In this document: piece after piece, positions 24,121 through 36,086 of the stretch
How the letters are laid out: each line of letters starts with the position of its first letter
Position numbering within the stretch: position 1 is the stretch's first letter
Assembly (NCBI GenBank): GCA_025738555.1
Contig: JAOVFP010000004.1
Coordinates: 2,046,001-2,110,000 of the forward strand
Length of the DNA stretch: 64,000 nt
From: Cyathus striatus
Lineage: Eukaryota; Basidiomycota; Agaricomycetes; Agaricales; Nidulariaceae
Direction: 5' to 3'
Notes under the pieces: generated by a model
What the model was told of the DNA's origin: nothing
The model's input: the letters and a program-made list of their open reading frames with translations, nothing else
The model's database searches: none
Made by a program: the position numbers and the translations under genes

Positions 24121-25452
24121 CGGCAGCCCTTACTCTCTGGGTATGTTATTTTTTTACACTATACCATATCATGCACAGATTCAACATATGAGATAGGTGT
24201 TCGAGCATCTTATTATAACAGACTTGGAAGTAACTTACATCTGGAAGTCACGTTGGAATGTGATAAAAGTGCTTTATATCTTCGTGAGATATTGCACATA
24301 CATCGATGTTATCTTAAATACCATTGGTGCGTTACCTCTGAAAAGATGCCAAATAATTGTCAAACTTTACCAAGGCCCGCTGAACGTGCAATCCCCGGAT
24401 TTTATCACATGCGAAACCGTATACAAAGCAATTATTTGTAAGTGAAACCTATGGCATAAATTTTGTTTATATTCCAGCTGACCATTGCATATTACTACCC
24501 TTAGGGTTCATGATGATCGGAATTGCAGCTTCTGACTGTAAGTTCCAATAATTAGTTTCAACTTTCCTATGCCAGAACGGCATTCATCATCTTTTACTGA
24601 AGTGATATTCAACTTGCGCGTTTGGGCTGTCTGGAGGAAGACAAGGACCATGGCCATAATATTGATTACTTTAAACATTGGCTTCTTAACACCAGTATGG
24701 GTTACTTGGGGATTGTTTGCAAACACTGTTGAATGTGCGTGAACAAATTTAAGGGCCCTGGTATTGACAGCTCTAACTGTTACATTGGTTTAAGTTTCGG
24801 ATGTCATGCCCGGCTGCTTTCCGCCCTCCGGACTACTTGTGCTCCCGCTGGCAGCCTGGGGTGTGCTGTTGGCTTATCAAATAGGTCGGATGCTGATCCT
24901 CAAACTGATATCAATATCATGTGTGCTGACATGCAAGCTATTCAGTAATATTATTGTTGATGTTACCAGCTGCTTTCACTGCTTGTAAGTTGTATATTTT
25001 TTCGGGATACCCAGCAGTAGTAGATTAATTGCTGACAATCTCAGCAGTCAAGCTGGGAGGCAGGTCAAATATGACAAACATTGTAATAAGAGACGGTAAT
25101 TGCTCCCATAACTTAACCATTTATTACTGGACTTAGTTTGCTATGTAGGAATCATATATTACATTTACCTAATCTGTAAGTTTCTTAGATATCCGTATAG
25201 CAATAACTGAGGTTGCAAACTAGTGGTATCGCTTACAAATTTAGTGGTTATATTCCTGATGCCTGCATTTTTTTCTATGCTAGCAATGTGTGTTATTCAT
25301 TCTTGTATATCTTACATTGCTACAAATGACTTAATCATCGATATTTTAGATATGCAAGGATTGCTTACGCTGCACTTTCTTGCCGGGTCGTTTTGCATAT
25401 ACGAGAACAAGCTGCGAACGAGTCTCAAGTTCATACAATCTCAGGTGTATAG
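24121..25452 (+). CDS. DUF6533-type seven-helix membrane protein, best-preserved copy
   Basis: A consistent splice model runs through 24121-24140, 24197-24326, 24375-24437, 24505-24537, 24603-24734, 24795-24920, 25045-25095, 25137-25175, 25224-25287 and 25350-25452. All introns except two are near 50-65 bases and every phase joins. The second listed exon carries the DUF6533 signature (VFEHLIITDLEVTYIWKSRW, LYIFVRY). Later exons give NLRVWAVWRKTRTMAIILIT, PGCFPPSGLLVLPLAAWGVL, LGGRSNMTNIVIRD, the helix SLTNLVVIFLMPAFFSMLA, and the end AALSCRVVLHIREQAANESQ with TAG. Several hydrophobic helices fit a seven-pass membrane protein. The initiating exon upstream of 24121 is unresolved: the ATG at 24053 is out of phase with it. 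Function of the family is unknown. Confidence 0.6.
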
Positions 25453-25499
25453 TGATGCGCAGGCAGGCAAGAATATCGCACTCCCGGGTATTGGTTTTT

Positions 25500-26460
25500 C
25501 AAATAACTGCAAATGACTGTTATTAAAGAAGGCTCATGGAATAATAATATCTTACGCCACGACTCGGGTTGCTCAGCAGTCTGCCACTGGTCTAACCTAC
25601 CAGAAATACTGATGTTCCTATCAGCTTTTATCCCATAGAGTTATTTAATACTGCGCGCTAACCTGTACTCACTGGCAGTCCTCCGCACAGCCAGGTATCA
25701 CTATGTTATCTCTATATTTCAGATACTTGATGAAGCCCCAGTCCTACTAGTCTTGTCAAAGCTTCATCGTTGGTGGTGTTACCTCCACTGCCCAACTTTA
25801 AACAATCTTTTTTACAAGATTCACTAACATTTGATTGCAGATGCCTTAAAGTCATTGTGTTTCCCACATGGCTGGGATTAGGATGGTGCTTGATACTGGA
25901 AGTAGCTGACTCAGTTGAGTGAAACATTATTCTACGTTGATGTTTCAAAATCGTGGTAGTGTAAACTCAGACAGAGCAAATTGAGCTAGACTGCCAGTTG
26001 TCATCTTGTCTGTTTGGATCAGAATTGAATTGTAGAAGCACTGGCCAGGATGAGTATAAGTGTTCAGAATCGATTGGGAAGTATTCAAATTTCTAGTAGA
26101 AGAACTTGAAAGCTCGTTGAATAGACCGGTGGCCGGGGTTACCGGTCTACTTGTTGATGACAATGAAAACCGCAATACTAATGCGAAAGGACAGTCGTGA
26201 CAAACTGTGATTCTCTGCCACTACGAGGCTTCCAATGTTGAATTGATGTTGAACGTTGATAAAGTTGGACTATCTCCCCTCCACTCATGGCACCTATAGG
26301 GCACTTGGTTCCACATGGAACGAGGTACGTCAATTCACATACACCACAATTCTCACTAACAAAACCAGTGCCAGACCGTGCAAAATGTGATTCTAAATAA
26401 TCATTAAACTACATTAAAATGCACGCAAAGGTGAATAAAGCATGTTCTACCACAAAGAAA
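25500..26460. other. Intergenic spacer of unit 3, nothing recognised
   Basis: Between the convergent DUF6533 and MDR genes. Parts align with the same interval in other units (TGTTGAATTGATGTTGAACG near 26240 matches 34640). The central 600 bases have no counterpart I can see. No open frame of interest. Confidence 0.4.
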
Positions 26461-28884
26461 CATGTTCTTTGCTGGAACGTACCCTCCTCCGGAACCTTAA
26501 GCACAACTTTGCCAATCGTCCCTCCAGCTTCCATAACTAGAACCCAAATCTCATCAGCCTCCAATCAAAGAATGTAGAGAAAAGAAAGAATATACGTGTA
26601 TGAGCACCCCTCACACCCTGCACAGTAAGCTTCAACGTCTTCGTCGTAATACTCTTCAACTTATCCTCATCAAACAGCCTCGCCATATCCCTCGACGCCT
26701 TCCCCTGATACTCCATCTCCCACTTCAACGCCATCTTTGTGAACACGAATCCCCAATGCAACAAAACATCCTTCTTTTATCCTGTTCCGAGGCTGTCGTA
26801 GCTCCCCGGAGGACCTTGTACTGTCAATCCGATGTCCACATGGTGCGACGACGTCAATTGCTTGGTCTAGCACGGACTTTGTGGGGTTCATGACTCATAC
26901 TAGGATGGGCACATAGAAAATTCCGGGCACGCACAAAGTGAGCGTGATTGAGCGTGCCACGCTCAAGGCCAAATTTTCACGCACAAAAGTGAGCGTGATT
27001 GAGCGTGTCACGCTCAAGGTATTTATATTAGTTCTAAATGGCCCATTTGTGAGTCAAACAGAATGTAAATCAAATGTACATACTAGTTTTATATGACTGT
27101 GTCTTATTGTGACTGTGAGTGAGGTTTTTGATTGAGATATGAAGTCAAATGTTGAAGAATAATATTTATATTTCACGCTCAAACATGTATGTGCACGCTC
27201 ATTTTTCACGCTCAAGCTGTGAGTGTGGTATGAGCGTGCACGCTCAACTCACGCTCAAGATTTATCTTCACGCACAGGGTCAGATTCTTCACGCACAGGG
27301 CCGGGTTTTCACGCTCAGGGTCATGGTTTTCACGCTCAAGTCACTAGTTTTCACGCTCAACATTTGTGAGCGTGAAATGTGAGCGTGAATATACAGTAAT
27401 TTGACTAAGTACATGAAAATATTTTTTACATTTGTTTCGGTCTGGAAAGATGTAGTTCGTATTTATAGCACATTCGTTATAGTTTGACCATGGGCATAAA
27501 AGTTTAAGTACGAATATAATCCAATTCATGCTCACGCTCATACTCAAGTAAATTGTGTGTGAGTGTAAACTTTGGTAATATAAATTACATGCATGAGCGT
27601 GAATAGTATAGCTTACCACGGTCACGGTCAAACTCAATTTAATCAAGATCTGTATTCCCTCCCCTACAATCACAATAAATGTGCATGAACATGAACAGAA
27701 ATTTACTTCACGCTCACGCTCATCCTACAATTTATGTGCATGTGAACATGAATAATAATACCCATCACGCTCACTGCCAAACTCATTTAAATTGAGAGTA
27801 TATATGTATATATATCCTATATTTACATTCACGCTCAAGTTACTGAAAATGTGCGTGAGGCTCAACACTTCACGCTCATTGCCAAACTCCTTTAAATTTA
27901 GAGTGAGCATGAATATATATCTTATATACACGCTCAGTTACTGGAAATATTCAAGAGTGTGAAAAGATATACTTCTTATCAGTAAATCAGTGAGAATTAA
28001 TATTAATATAACACTCATGCACATGTTATATGCGTGAGCGTGAATCATAATACCTATCACGCTCACGCTCTAACTCGACAAAATGAGACTCAAACAGACT
28101 AATAAGTGATCGTGAATGGTTATATCCACATCTTCTTTAAGATAGTATAATAAAAACTACATAATTTACAATGTAACACCTTCACGCTCATATGGAATTT
28201 ATTCACGCTCAAGACACAACATTTCACGCTCAGGGTCGTAATTATCACGCTCAGACCCTGAACGTGCACGCTCAACTCACGCTCATAACTGAGCGTGTCC
28301 GGAATTTTCTTGCTGCCCCGACTTGCAGTAGCAGTGATATTCTTCACCCTCCTTGCCTTAGCAAGCCGAATCCCCATACTCCCAACTCCATCCGCACCAT
28401 TAATAACCAACAACGCACCGGGCTCATTACCCACCCCACAATCATCTCCCAAGCAGTGAGACCTACATCTTCAAAGGAAAGCGACTTAGGCTTAGGAGCG
28501 ACGTACTCCGCGTTCGAGTGTATTTGTACTGTAGATCCCAAAAGCCAAACTTTTTCCCAGTAGAGAACGTGTTAGGGGTCACTTGAGACCTGAGAGAGAG
28601 GAAACGACACTGGCGCAGTCGAACCCGAGTATTGAACCTGCAGGGAGCTGTCCACCTGCCCATTTTCCTGCGCTATATCACAACACGTGTTAGCGTATGT
28701 GTGATAGGAGGAAAAGGGGAAGGAGGGGGACGAACCGGATCTTGGCCTTGACAGAGTTTACAGAAACAACTTTGACGTTCGCTGGGATGTTAGTTGGCTC
28801 GAGCTCGGGGAGGGGGACGTCAGCGGTTCAGCTGCTATGAACTAGTTGAAGCCCACAGATTCCTGCAATGTCGATGGCTTTCAT
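26461..28884 (-). pseudogene. MDR dehydrogenase copy in unit 3, split by a DNA element
   Basis: The 3' half (26461-26906) keeps the EGTFQ-type end, the KVVLKVPE coding stretch and LHWGFVFTKMALKWEMEYQG. The 5' half (28319-28884) keeps pieces of exon 2 and the ATG at 28882-28884. The 1.4-kb element at 26907-28318 separates them. The flanks are not adjacent in the gene: the stretch from the end of exon 2 to the middle of exon 3 is missing. Exon 2 has several deletions (the AAAVPLVG coding stretch is shortened near 28465) and the start region is frameshifted. The normal stop codon is also lost. Dead. Confidence 0.8.
26907..28318. mobile_element. Non-autonomous DNA element packed with ACGCTCA motifs (N1), about 1.41 kb
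   Basis: The left end GGGCACATAGAAAATTCCGG and the complement of the right end GGGCAGCAAGAAAATTCCGG are imperfect inverted repeats; the match continues with CACGC. The interior is filled with TCACGCTCA/TGAGCGTGA motifs in both orientations, several dozen in all, densest in the outer 400 bases on each side. No coding frame is present. No target duplication is visible: the flanks are ACTAGGAT and GACTTGCA. The ends resemble those of the element at 29672-31363. Superfamily not settled. Confidence 0.75.
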
Positions 28885-29671
28885 TGTCGTTGGTACAATG
28901 GTAGTGTTCTGCCGTCGTTTTAGTTACACCAAAAAGAAAGAGAAAAGAGGGAAGGACATACGGAGCGCGTGTATTAATGGAGTGCGAGCGGATGAGAAAG
29001 TTACGAAGTCGAGAATTGAAGGTGAGGTTTTTGGGTAGGGGCAGAGCTATTTGTTGAAATAAATGCGAAGGACAGTGGTTTATTTTACAGCCGTGGGGGG
29101 ATGGGATTGGAATGAGGTATATTCTGTTCGGCACCGGATGATATCTTAGCAAGGACGTGTTGTGTTTCTCGCCTCTGCAGCGTTACAGCACCACACAGCA
29201 CCACACAGCACCACGATGGCACATCCTATTCCGTCCCGCCACTCCTTCTCCATACCAACTCCGAGTATGGGCCATGTCGTCCGTCTGAGGAACAAAACCT
29301 GTTAACCGGACTGCTGCTTTAGCACCATGCTTGTAACTTGGCGGACGGCAGATTTCCCCCTTCATACGAGCTTGCATAATTCATAAAGGCACTGCAAAAT
29401 CCTACAGGTTGATGAACCAAATAGATTGGTCAGTGACGAGAGAAAAGGATATGACTGGAAGAACCAGAGAAGAATCGTCGGTCGGCAGCCGCGCTACGCG
29501 TTGTTGATGCGTGTGTGAACGAACCCTGTGCGTGCCTCTCAGGAAATATGTACCGCCCAAATCAATAATCATGACATCAATTTACACATTGTAATTTCAC
29601 TCTGAAAACCCTCCTTTGTCATATCCCTCAACGCCTTCTCCTTCCCCTGATACTCCAGCTTCCAGTAAAAC

Positions 29672-31363
29672 GGGCCTACAGGAATTCCAGTTGAGTGTCA
29701 CTCGAGTGTCACTCGAATGTTACTCAAACGTTACTCGAATTGTCACTCGAAGTGTTACTCGATTTTCACTCGATTTTTGCGCGCTTAAGTATCTTGCTTA
29801 ATTTCAGTGACCTAATTATATGATTTATGTACTTGTTTGCTACTCCAGTTAATAAATAGCTATCTTACTATTATGTACCTAATGAACAATATATTAAACT
29901 GAAAAAACTAAGTAAAATGCGCAAGAAATAAGCTAGTAATGGTATAATATTTTTCTCACTGTTGCATATGTCACTCAAATGTCACTCGAATTTCACTCGA
30001 ATTTTGAATTGTCACTCGATTGTAACTCGAATGCTACTCGAACGCTACTCGAATTTTTACTCGAGTGAAATTGTTGTCACTCGAAAAAAATATCACTCGA
30101 ATCTTACTCGAATGTAACTTGAATGCTACTCGAATGCAACTTGAATGTTACTTGAATGCAACTCAACCTTCACTCGAATTTTCACTCGAATGTAACTTGA
30201 TTGTCACTCGAATTTACTAACTTAACTCACTAATTTTATGTCAATAAATTTAATTGTACTTCTTGTGTACTTCACTCTCATCCGCCCTCCCGCTCATTGT
30301 TTCCCACGCCTCTGCTTATCAATGTGCTGCATGATAACCTTCCCGCTCATTGTTTCCCACGCCTCCGCTTAATTATTGTGTTGCTTGATTGATGTCAACC
30401 TCTCCGCTCATTGTTTCCCACGCATCCGCTTATCATTTATAATGAATGCCAACCCTCCCGCTCATCGTTTCCCACGCCTCCGCTTATTGTATTCAATTCC
30501 CACTCACTGCTTCCCGCCCCTCCTCTCTCAAAATTCCCACGGTATTTCCTTCACCAAATACTCGCCCTTAACATTTCCCACGCATTTTCGCGTTGCCCGC
30601 CGTCGGTTATGATTTCCCACGCTTCATCATTTCATCAATTTGTCATGTCCCGCCCTCCGCTTTCATTTTTCCACGCACATATTGCTAATTTATTGCAATT
30701 TCTCTTAAATTTATAATCATTCAAAAGTACCTATGCTTCATGAATTATAATTGTAGCATTCATTGTACAAAAGTATTAATTATTCCACAGTAAAAATTTG
30801 AATTATTCCGCATTTTAATAAGATTACCTTTTCATACAACATCTAAGGTACAGTCTAATGTATAAAGAAGAATATATAACAAATATTACAAAAAGATTCA
30901 AGAGAAAATAGGAAATATTGAGCTAGAAAATGCGAAATTACTTGCTCGCTGTTGAGCATGATGAGGAAGGGTGCCCATCAACAGGTCACCCATCAATTAT
31001 GTGCGGCGGCGTTGAGGAAGCGAGTTTGATGGCATTGATGGATGTCAATGACAGCAGTTGCAAACATGGACAAAGGCGAGAAGAAGCGTGTGAAAAATTG
31101 AACAAGGCGGAATGTTGAAGGAAAAAGCGGGCGGGGGGCGGGACAGTGGGGAGACAGTGATAGTAATGTAGAGTATAAGTATTTATTAAACACTTACCTT
31201 TACGGACTTATTTTTTTAATAACTTGAATATGATTTGAATTGTTACTCGAATTGTCACTCGAGTGCAACTCAAATGCTACTCGATTGCAACTCGAATGCA
31301 ACTCGAATGCATCTCGAACTCACTCGAACAAAATTGTCGTCGACTGGAATTCTTGTAAGCCCC
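29672..31363. mobile_element. Non-autonomous DNA element packed with ACTCGAA motifs (N2), 1692 bp
   Basis: The left end GGGCCTACAGGAATTCCAGT and the complement of the right end GGGCTTACAAGAATTCCAGT form inverted repeats of about 24 bases with few mismatches. AGTAAAAC at 29664-29671 recurs exactly at 31364-31371, an 8-bp target duplication inside an MDR fragment whose uninterrupted sequence can be read across the junction. The subterminal zones (29690-30220 and 31230-31340) are dense in CACTCGAA/TTACTCGAA motifs. The middle holds a second repeat (30270-30690) and AT-rich DNA. No transposase. It shares end architecture with N1 (26907-28318). Confidence 0.85.
30270..30690 (+). repeat. Internal repeat of element N2
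   Basis: Four or five imperfect copies of CCCGCTCATTGTTTCCCACG followed by CCTCCGCTTA, spaced at about 60 bases and decaying to the right into CCCGCC and TTTCCCACGC pieces. Frames across it are by-products of the repeat. Confidence 0.65.
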
Positions 31364-32877
31364 AGTAAAACGCCATCCTGGTAAATTTAATCTCTAATAG
31401 ACCGCCATGCCCTTCAACTGCCCTGCCTCAAAACCATCGTAACTCCCGGGTGAGCCATGTACCGCAAGCCCGACGAGTACCCATGTCGCGACGACAACGG
31501 TTGTTCAACATTCCAAGACCGAATATGTTGGGTTGGTGAAAAAAAGATGTATTTGATCGATTCATCTATGTTTAGCTCTTCGAGTTGGGGTTTGATGTCC
31601 TCCGAAGGAACACGGTGTGTACCGTACCGAGGGCTTTCTCTTAGTTGATATTAACCTTCCATATCATAAGCATAGAAAAAAAAACAGACTTTACTTCACG
31701 AGAAGCGGCAGCAACTGCCAAAAGGTACACATCACCCCTTCGTCCTCTCAAGCTGGAGCGTGTCCTAGCAATTTGAACTCCTCGACCCAATATTACGCCC
31801 TCTGATACTAATACTTATTAAAGAAGTATGTATTCATTACAAGTTCAAATATAACTATGCGCATGATCATGTCCTGCTATTTACAGGTCATCTATCTGTC
31901 ACTGAGAATGATTTTCATGTATTAATCACAAAAGGAGATGCGCGGAAATGCATACTTAATAACGACGACCAGGCTTAGCTGTTCTTCAATCGCACGCGCG
32001 AGCACACTCTGATTCCCCATAATTATGATATCTTTTGTCATATCACCATTCTTATAGGCGCTTTGGAAGCGGTTGAATCATCTTCCTTCGGCCTGTGTAC
32101 TACAACAGTGATCGCAAAAAAATTTGTACAACAATTCCAGTACTATACCTCGGGCTCTAAGATAAAACGGTGAAAATAGCTCTGCGTCAATATAAACTAC
32201 GACATTGGCAAGGTATGTTTAATTCTGTATTCAATCCCAATATGCGGGAGGTTAATAAATATCACAGGAATACTCATTCCACAGGATTGTGAGCATAGCT
32301 CATTCTTTACATCCACCAACTGGCTGCGTTGGTCAATCAAAGAAAGAAATGAGTGATTATGGATAGCATCTTGTATGGATGATCGTGATATTTCATTCCA
32401 TCTTATCGCTGTGATATAAATATATGTACTATATGAATTCTTCCCACTGCGATTTGGATCGATCATGATGACTCGACACATGCAGCTTAAAGAGCCCACT
32501 CTTCCGGTGCTGGAGTACCTTCTTGCTCCATATCGATGATACATTGCTTGCATTCCCAGTTTCATAATGATATTCATCTGGGATAACAATAAGGTACACT
32601 ATCTCTGTAGAGTGCTTATAACCACTAGAATGGACTACCACATTAGACAAGATTCATTCCCCCTCCTTAGCCAATCGCAATATTGTTCAGAGACACACCC
32701 TGCCCCAATGACCCCTCCAGGAAACATCATTCCGATCTTTACCGACGACGCAGAACAGAGAAACATTTTAGTACGACCCAATGATAAATTTCAGTTTACA
32801 CTCGTAATGTATAATTTCCAAACATCTTAGTATGCACATGGTAAGCATGTATGACCAACGAGTCCATCCCACAAGCT

Positions 32878-33760
32878 CAACATTCGTTGCCATTCAGCGG
32901 CCATCCTTACTCTCTGGGTACGTTATTTCTTTTACACTGTATCATGATATCATTCACATATTGAACATGTGATATAGGTGTTCGAGCATCTTATTATAAC
33001 AGATTTGGAAGTAGCTTACATCTGGATGTCGCGTTGGAACGTGATAAAAATGCTTTATATCTTCGTGAGATATTGCACATACATCGATGTCATCTTAAAT
33101 ATAGTAACCAGTACGTTATACGTTACCTGTGAAATAGATTGGAAATAATTATTAAACTTCAATACAGGTTTTATGCTACTTTCAGACTTCACATGTAAAA
33201 CCATATATAAAGCAACTATTTGTAAGTGATTACCTACCTAGAGAATTAAAGTACGACTGAACATTGCATACTACTACTCTTAGGGTTCATGATGATTGGA
33301 ATTACAGCTTCTGACTGTAAGTACTACGAACCAATTGCAACTTTCCTATGTCAGAGCAGTATTCACTATTTTTGGTTGAAGTGATATTAAACATACGCGT
33401 TTGGGCTGTCTGGGGGAAGACAAGAACCATGGGTATAATATTGATCACTTTGAATATCAGCTTTTTAACACCAGTATGGGTTACATGGGAATTGTTTGCA
33501 AACTCCCTTGTATGTACGTGAACAAATTTAATGCCTCTGCTACCAATATCGATAGCCCTAACCTTACATTGGCTTAAGTTTTTAGTACTGTTAGCGGGTG
33601 CATGGCAGAGTTCGGAATAAGTGTGCTTCCATTGGCAGCCTGGGCAATACTGTTGGCTTATCAAACAGGTCGGATGTTGATACTTGTGCCAGACTCAGGC
33701 CATGTTATCGAGACCATATGTGCTGACATACATGATATTCAGTAATATTATTGTTAATGT
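32878..33760 (+). pseudogene. DUF6533 membrane-protein copy 4 (3' end lost)
   Basis: The DUF6533 exon begins at 32978 (VFEHLIITDLEVAYIWMSRW). The equivalents of the IGITASD and NLRVWAVW exons can be followed to about 33515, and the LPLAAW segment to about 33670. In the LRVWAVW exon the WRKTRT piece is altered (TGGGGGAAGACAAGA). After about 33760 the homology stops and the last three exons, including the AALSCRVVLHIRE end, are replaced by unrelated sequence. Not functional. Confidence 0.65.
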
Positions 33761-34370
33761 TACCACCGGCTATCTCTCCCACTATTCCTGATGGTTTAGA
33801 ATATTAATATGATGTTACTTATATTTAGCAGAATAGTACGTACCTGACATTCAAGCAATATGTAAGCGGAAGCCTCACTGATTCTACATGGAGGGCAACA
33901 AGATTAAAGTGTCTTCGTTGCACGCAGTACGAATCCTAGAATACAATGTACATAATAGTAATATAAAAACAACATCGTTTTACTTAGTAAGAATGTATAA
34001 TGAAGATGGAGAAAAGATCCTTAAATAATAGAAAAACAGTGGGAATAATATGTTGAAGTGATTGGTGTGTGCTGACACACATTGGTGGTGAAACTGGTTG
34101 AAGTGTTATACTATAGTATATGTCCCGAGCCAGGCTTACACAAGTAAACACTGCTTAACTAAATTCTGCACACTTCACATGTTCTGAGTTTATGAAAACT
34201 TAATATATTTACTTTTAGGTGTGTAGGATCTGCAATTTCGACCGAAATTGGACTTGGGTGAGATGACCTCCAACTTTTTTTTCCAGACCTCTGACCTACC
34301 CGCCCCCCCTACCCCCGGTCCCGGATTCGAATCCCGGAGCACCCTTGGGTATTATGGCTGCTGGCACCCC
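33760..34370. other. Foreign stretch replacing the 3' end of DUF6533 copy 4
   Basis: This interval has no counterpart in the other units, where exons lie instead. It contains an AATTTCG/CGAAATT inverted pair near 34232, a C-rich run, and GGATTCGAATCC near 34324. I find neither terminal repeats nor a duplication that would define it as an insertion, and no coding frame. Homology to unit 2 resumes near 34345 (GGGTATTATGGCTG). Confidence 0.4.
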
Positions 34371-34895
34371 GTCGATTAGTATATGCTCTTAAATTTTGTT
34401 AAATAGCTGTAAATATTTGGTATTAAATAATACTGGAAGAATAATAGAGTCTTATAGCACGACTCATGAGTTGCTGTCTGCCGCTGGTCTAATCTTTGGA
34501 AAGGATTCAAATTTCAAGTAGAATTAATTAACAACTGTAACGCGTTGTTGACGCGTCGTATCCCGTGACAGTACTGCTGCGACACATTGTGACACCTGTC
34601 ACTCTGAGACATCCGATATTCATCCGCGCATGTTGAATTAATGTTGAATGTTGACAACGGTGAACTGTCTCCCCTCCACTGTTCGAGTATTCTACACAAG
34701 GCACGTATAGGGCACTTGGTAGCAGATGGTAAGAGAGGTACGCAAATCCACTTCCACCACAATTCTGACTACCAAAACCAGTGACAGATCGCGTAAACTA
34801 TGATTCTAAATAATCATTAAGCTACATTAAAAACAAAACCGTAAATTTCAAGAAAAACCGAATAAAGCGTGCTCTACCAAAAGACAACATGTTCT

Positions 34896-36086
34896 TCACT
34901 GGAACACACCCTCCTTCGGTACCTTAAGCACAACATTTCCAATCGTCTCTCCAGCTTCCATTACTAGAACCCAAATCCCATCAGTCCATATCCACAAAAA
35001 GAGAAAAGAAAGAACATACACGTATGAGCATCTCTCACACCCTACACAATAAGCTCCAACGTCTTCGTCGTAATACTCTTCAGATTCCCCTCATCAAAAA
35101 CCTCGCCATATCCCTCAAGGCCTTCCCCTGATACTCCATCTCCCACTTCAACGCCGTCCTCGTAAACGCGAATCCCCAATGGAACGAAACACCCTTCCTC
35201 TGACTCGCCCCGAGGCCATCGTAGCTCTCTGGAGGACCTTGTACCGCCAATCTGACATGTCCCCATGGTGCGACAACGTCAATTGCTTGGTCGAGTATGG
35301 ACTTTATGAGGTTCGTGACTCATACTAGGATGCATTTGATGGGTTCACCGAGGTTAAGCGTTTCGATTTGGAGCTTGAGAGGTTCACGGTGGTTGATGGT
35401 GTGTTGCGCTTAGAGCTTTTACGATTAATCCTCCCTCAGTACACATATCAAAATCGAAAATAGAGAGAAAATGCATACCTGACGTCTCGACTCGCAGTAG
35501 CAATAATATTCTTCACCCCCTTCGCCTTAGCAAGCTGAATCCTCACACTCCCAACTCCATCAGCCCCATTAACAACCAACAACGAGCCTGGCTCATTACC
35601 CATTCCAGTCTGATCAGTCATTTCCCAAGCAGTGAAACCTACAAGCGGCACAGCAGTCGCATCTTTAAAGGTTAGGGTCTTAGGCTTGGGAGCGACGACG
35701 CGGTAGTCGACCCCGACGTAGTCCGCATCGGAGTGAGTGGGTACTGTTGATCCTAGGAGCCAGACCTCTTCTCCCATTGTGGATGTACGTGCGGTGACCT
35801 GAGAGCCGAGCGACGAAACGGTGCTGGCGTAGTGGGACTCGAGTATTGAACCTGCGGGCAGTTGACCACCTGCCCATTTCCCTCCGCCGCATCACCACAA
35901 TGCGTTTAAGTGAGTACGTGATGGGAGGAAAGGGGGAGAAGGTATACCGGACCTTGGCCTCGACAGGGTTGACGAAGATGGCTTTGACGTTCACTAGGAT
36001 ATCGGTTGGCCCGAGCTCAAGGAGGGGGATTTCAACTGCTACGAGCTGGTCGAAGCTCAGATTCCTGCGATGCTGATGGCTTTCAT
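34896..36086 (-). pseudogene. MDR dehydrogenase copy in unit 4 (broken)
   Basis: Recognisable over its full length, with the ATG at 36084-36086 and a TGA stop at 34896-34898. The frame is lost ten codons in (GGAATCTGAGCTTCGACC, with TGA). Exon 2 is otherwise open and keeps GEEVWLLGSTVPT, PLVGFTAWEM and a dinucleotide loop altered to GADGVGS. Exon 3 is frameshifted near 35265 and its HWGF region is read out of frame. The TATA box of the intact copy is mutated upstream. The same start-region lesion appears in unit 5, suggesting that these two units share a recent ancestor. Confidence 0.8.

Larger units (their letters stand above)
22500..29400. repeat. Tandem unit 3 of the five-copy array
   Basis: MDR fragment (22505-22700), conserved spacer, DUF6533 gene on + (24121-25452), MDR copy on - (26461-28884) split by a 1.4-kb DNA element, and upstream region to about 29400. 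Without the insertion its length is about 5.5 kb. It keeps the best DUF6533 reading frame of the array. Confidence 0.7.
29595..31650 (-). pseudogene. MDR exon fragment interrupted by element N2
   Basis: The flanks of the insertion, CTGATACTCCAGCTTCCAGT and AAAACGCCATCCTGGTAAA, join into the minus-strand segment that in intact copies encodes the FTRMALKWEMEYQG region. It continues through CCTCAAAACCATCGTAACTCC and CATGTACCGCAAGCCCGACG to about 31500. Heavily decayed, with no open frame. A sister fragment without the insertion lies at 36760-37110. Confidence 0.6.

Noticed and set aside
26970..28290. CRISPR-like array in N1
   Set aside because: The repeated motif is only 7-9 bases, occurs in both orientations at irregular spacing, has no unique spacers of constant length, and lies in a fungal transposon.
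34314..34350. GGATTCGAATCC, resembling a tRNA B box or T-loop
   Set aside because: It is a perfect palindrome. The flanking bases do not form a T-stem, acceptor stem or A box on either strand, so neither a tRNA nor a SINE can be supported.
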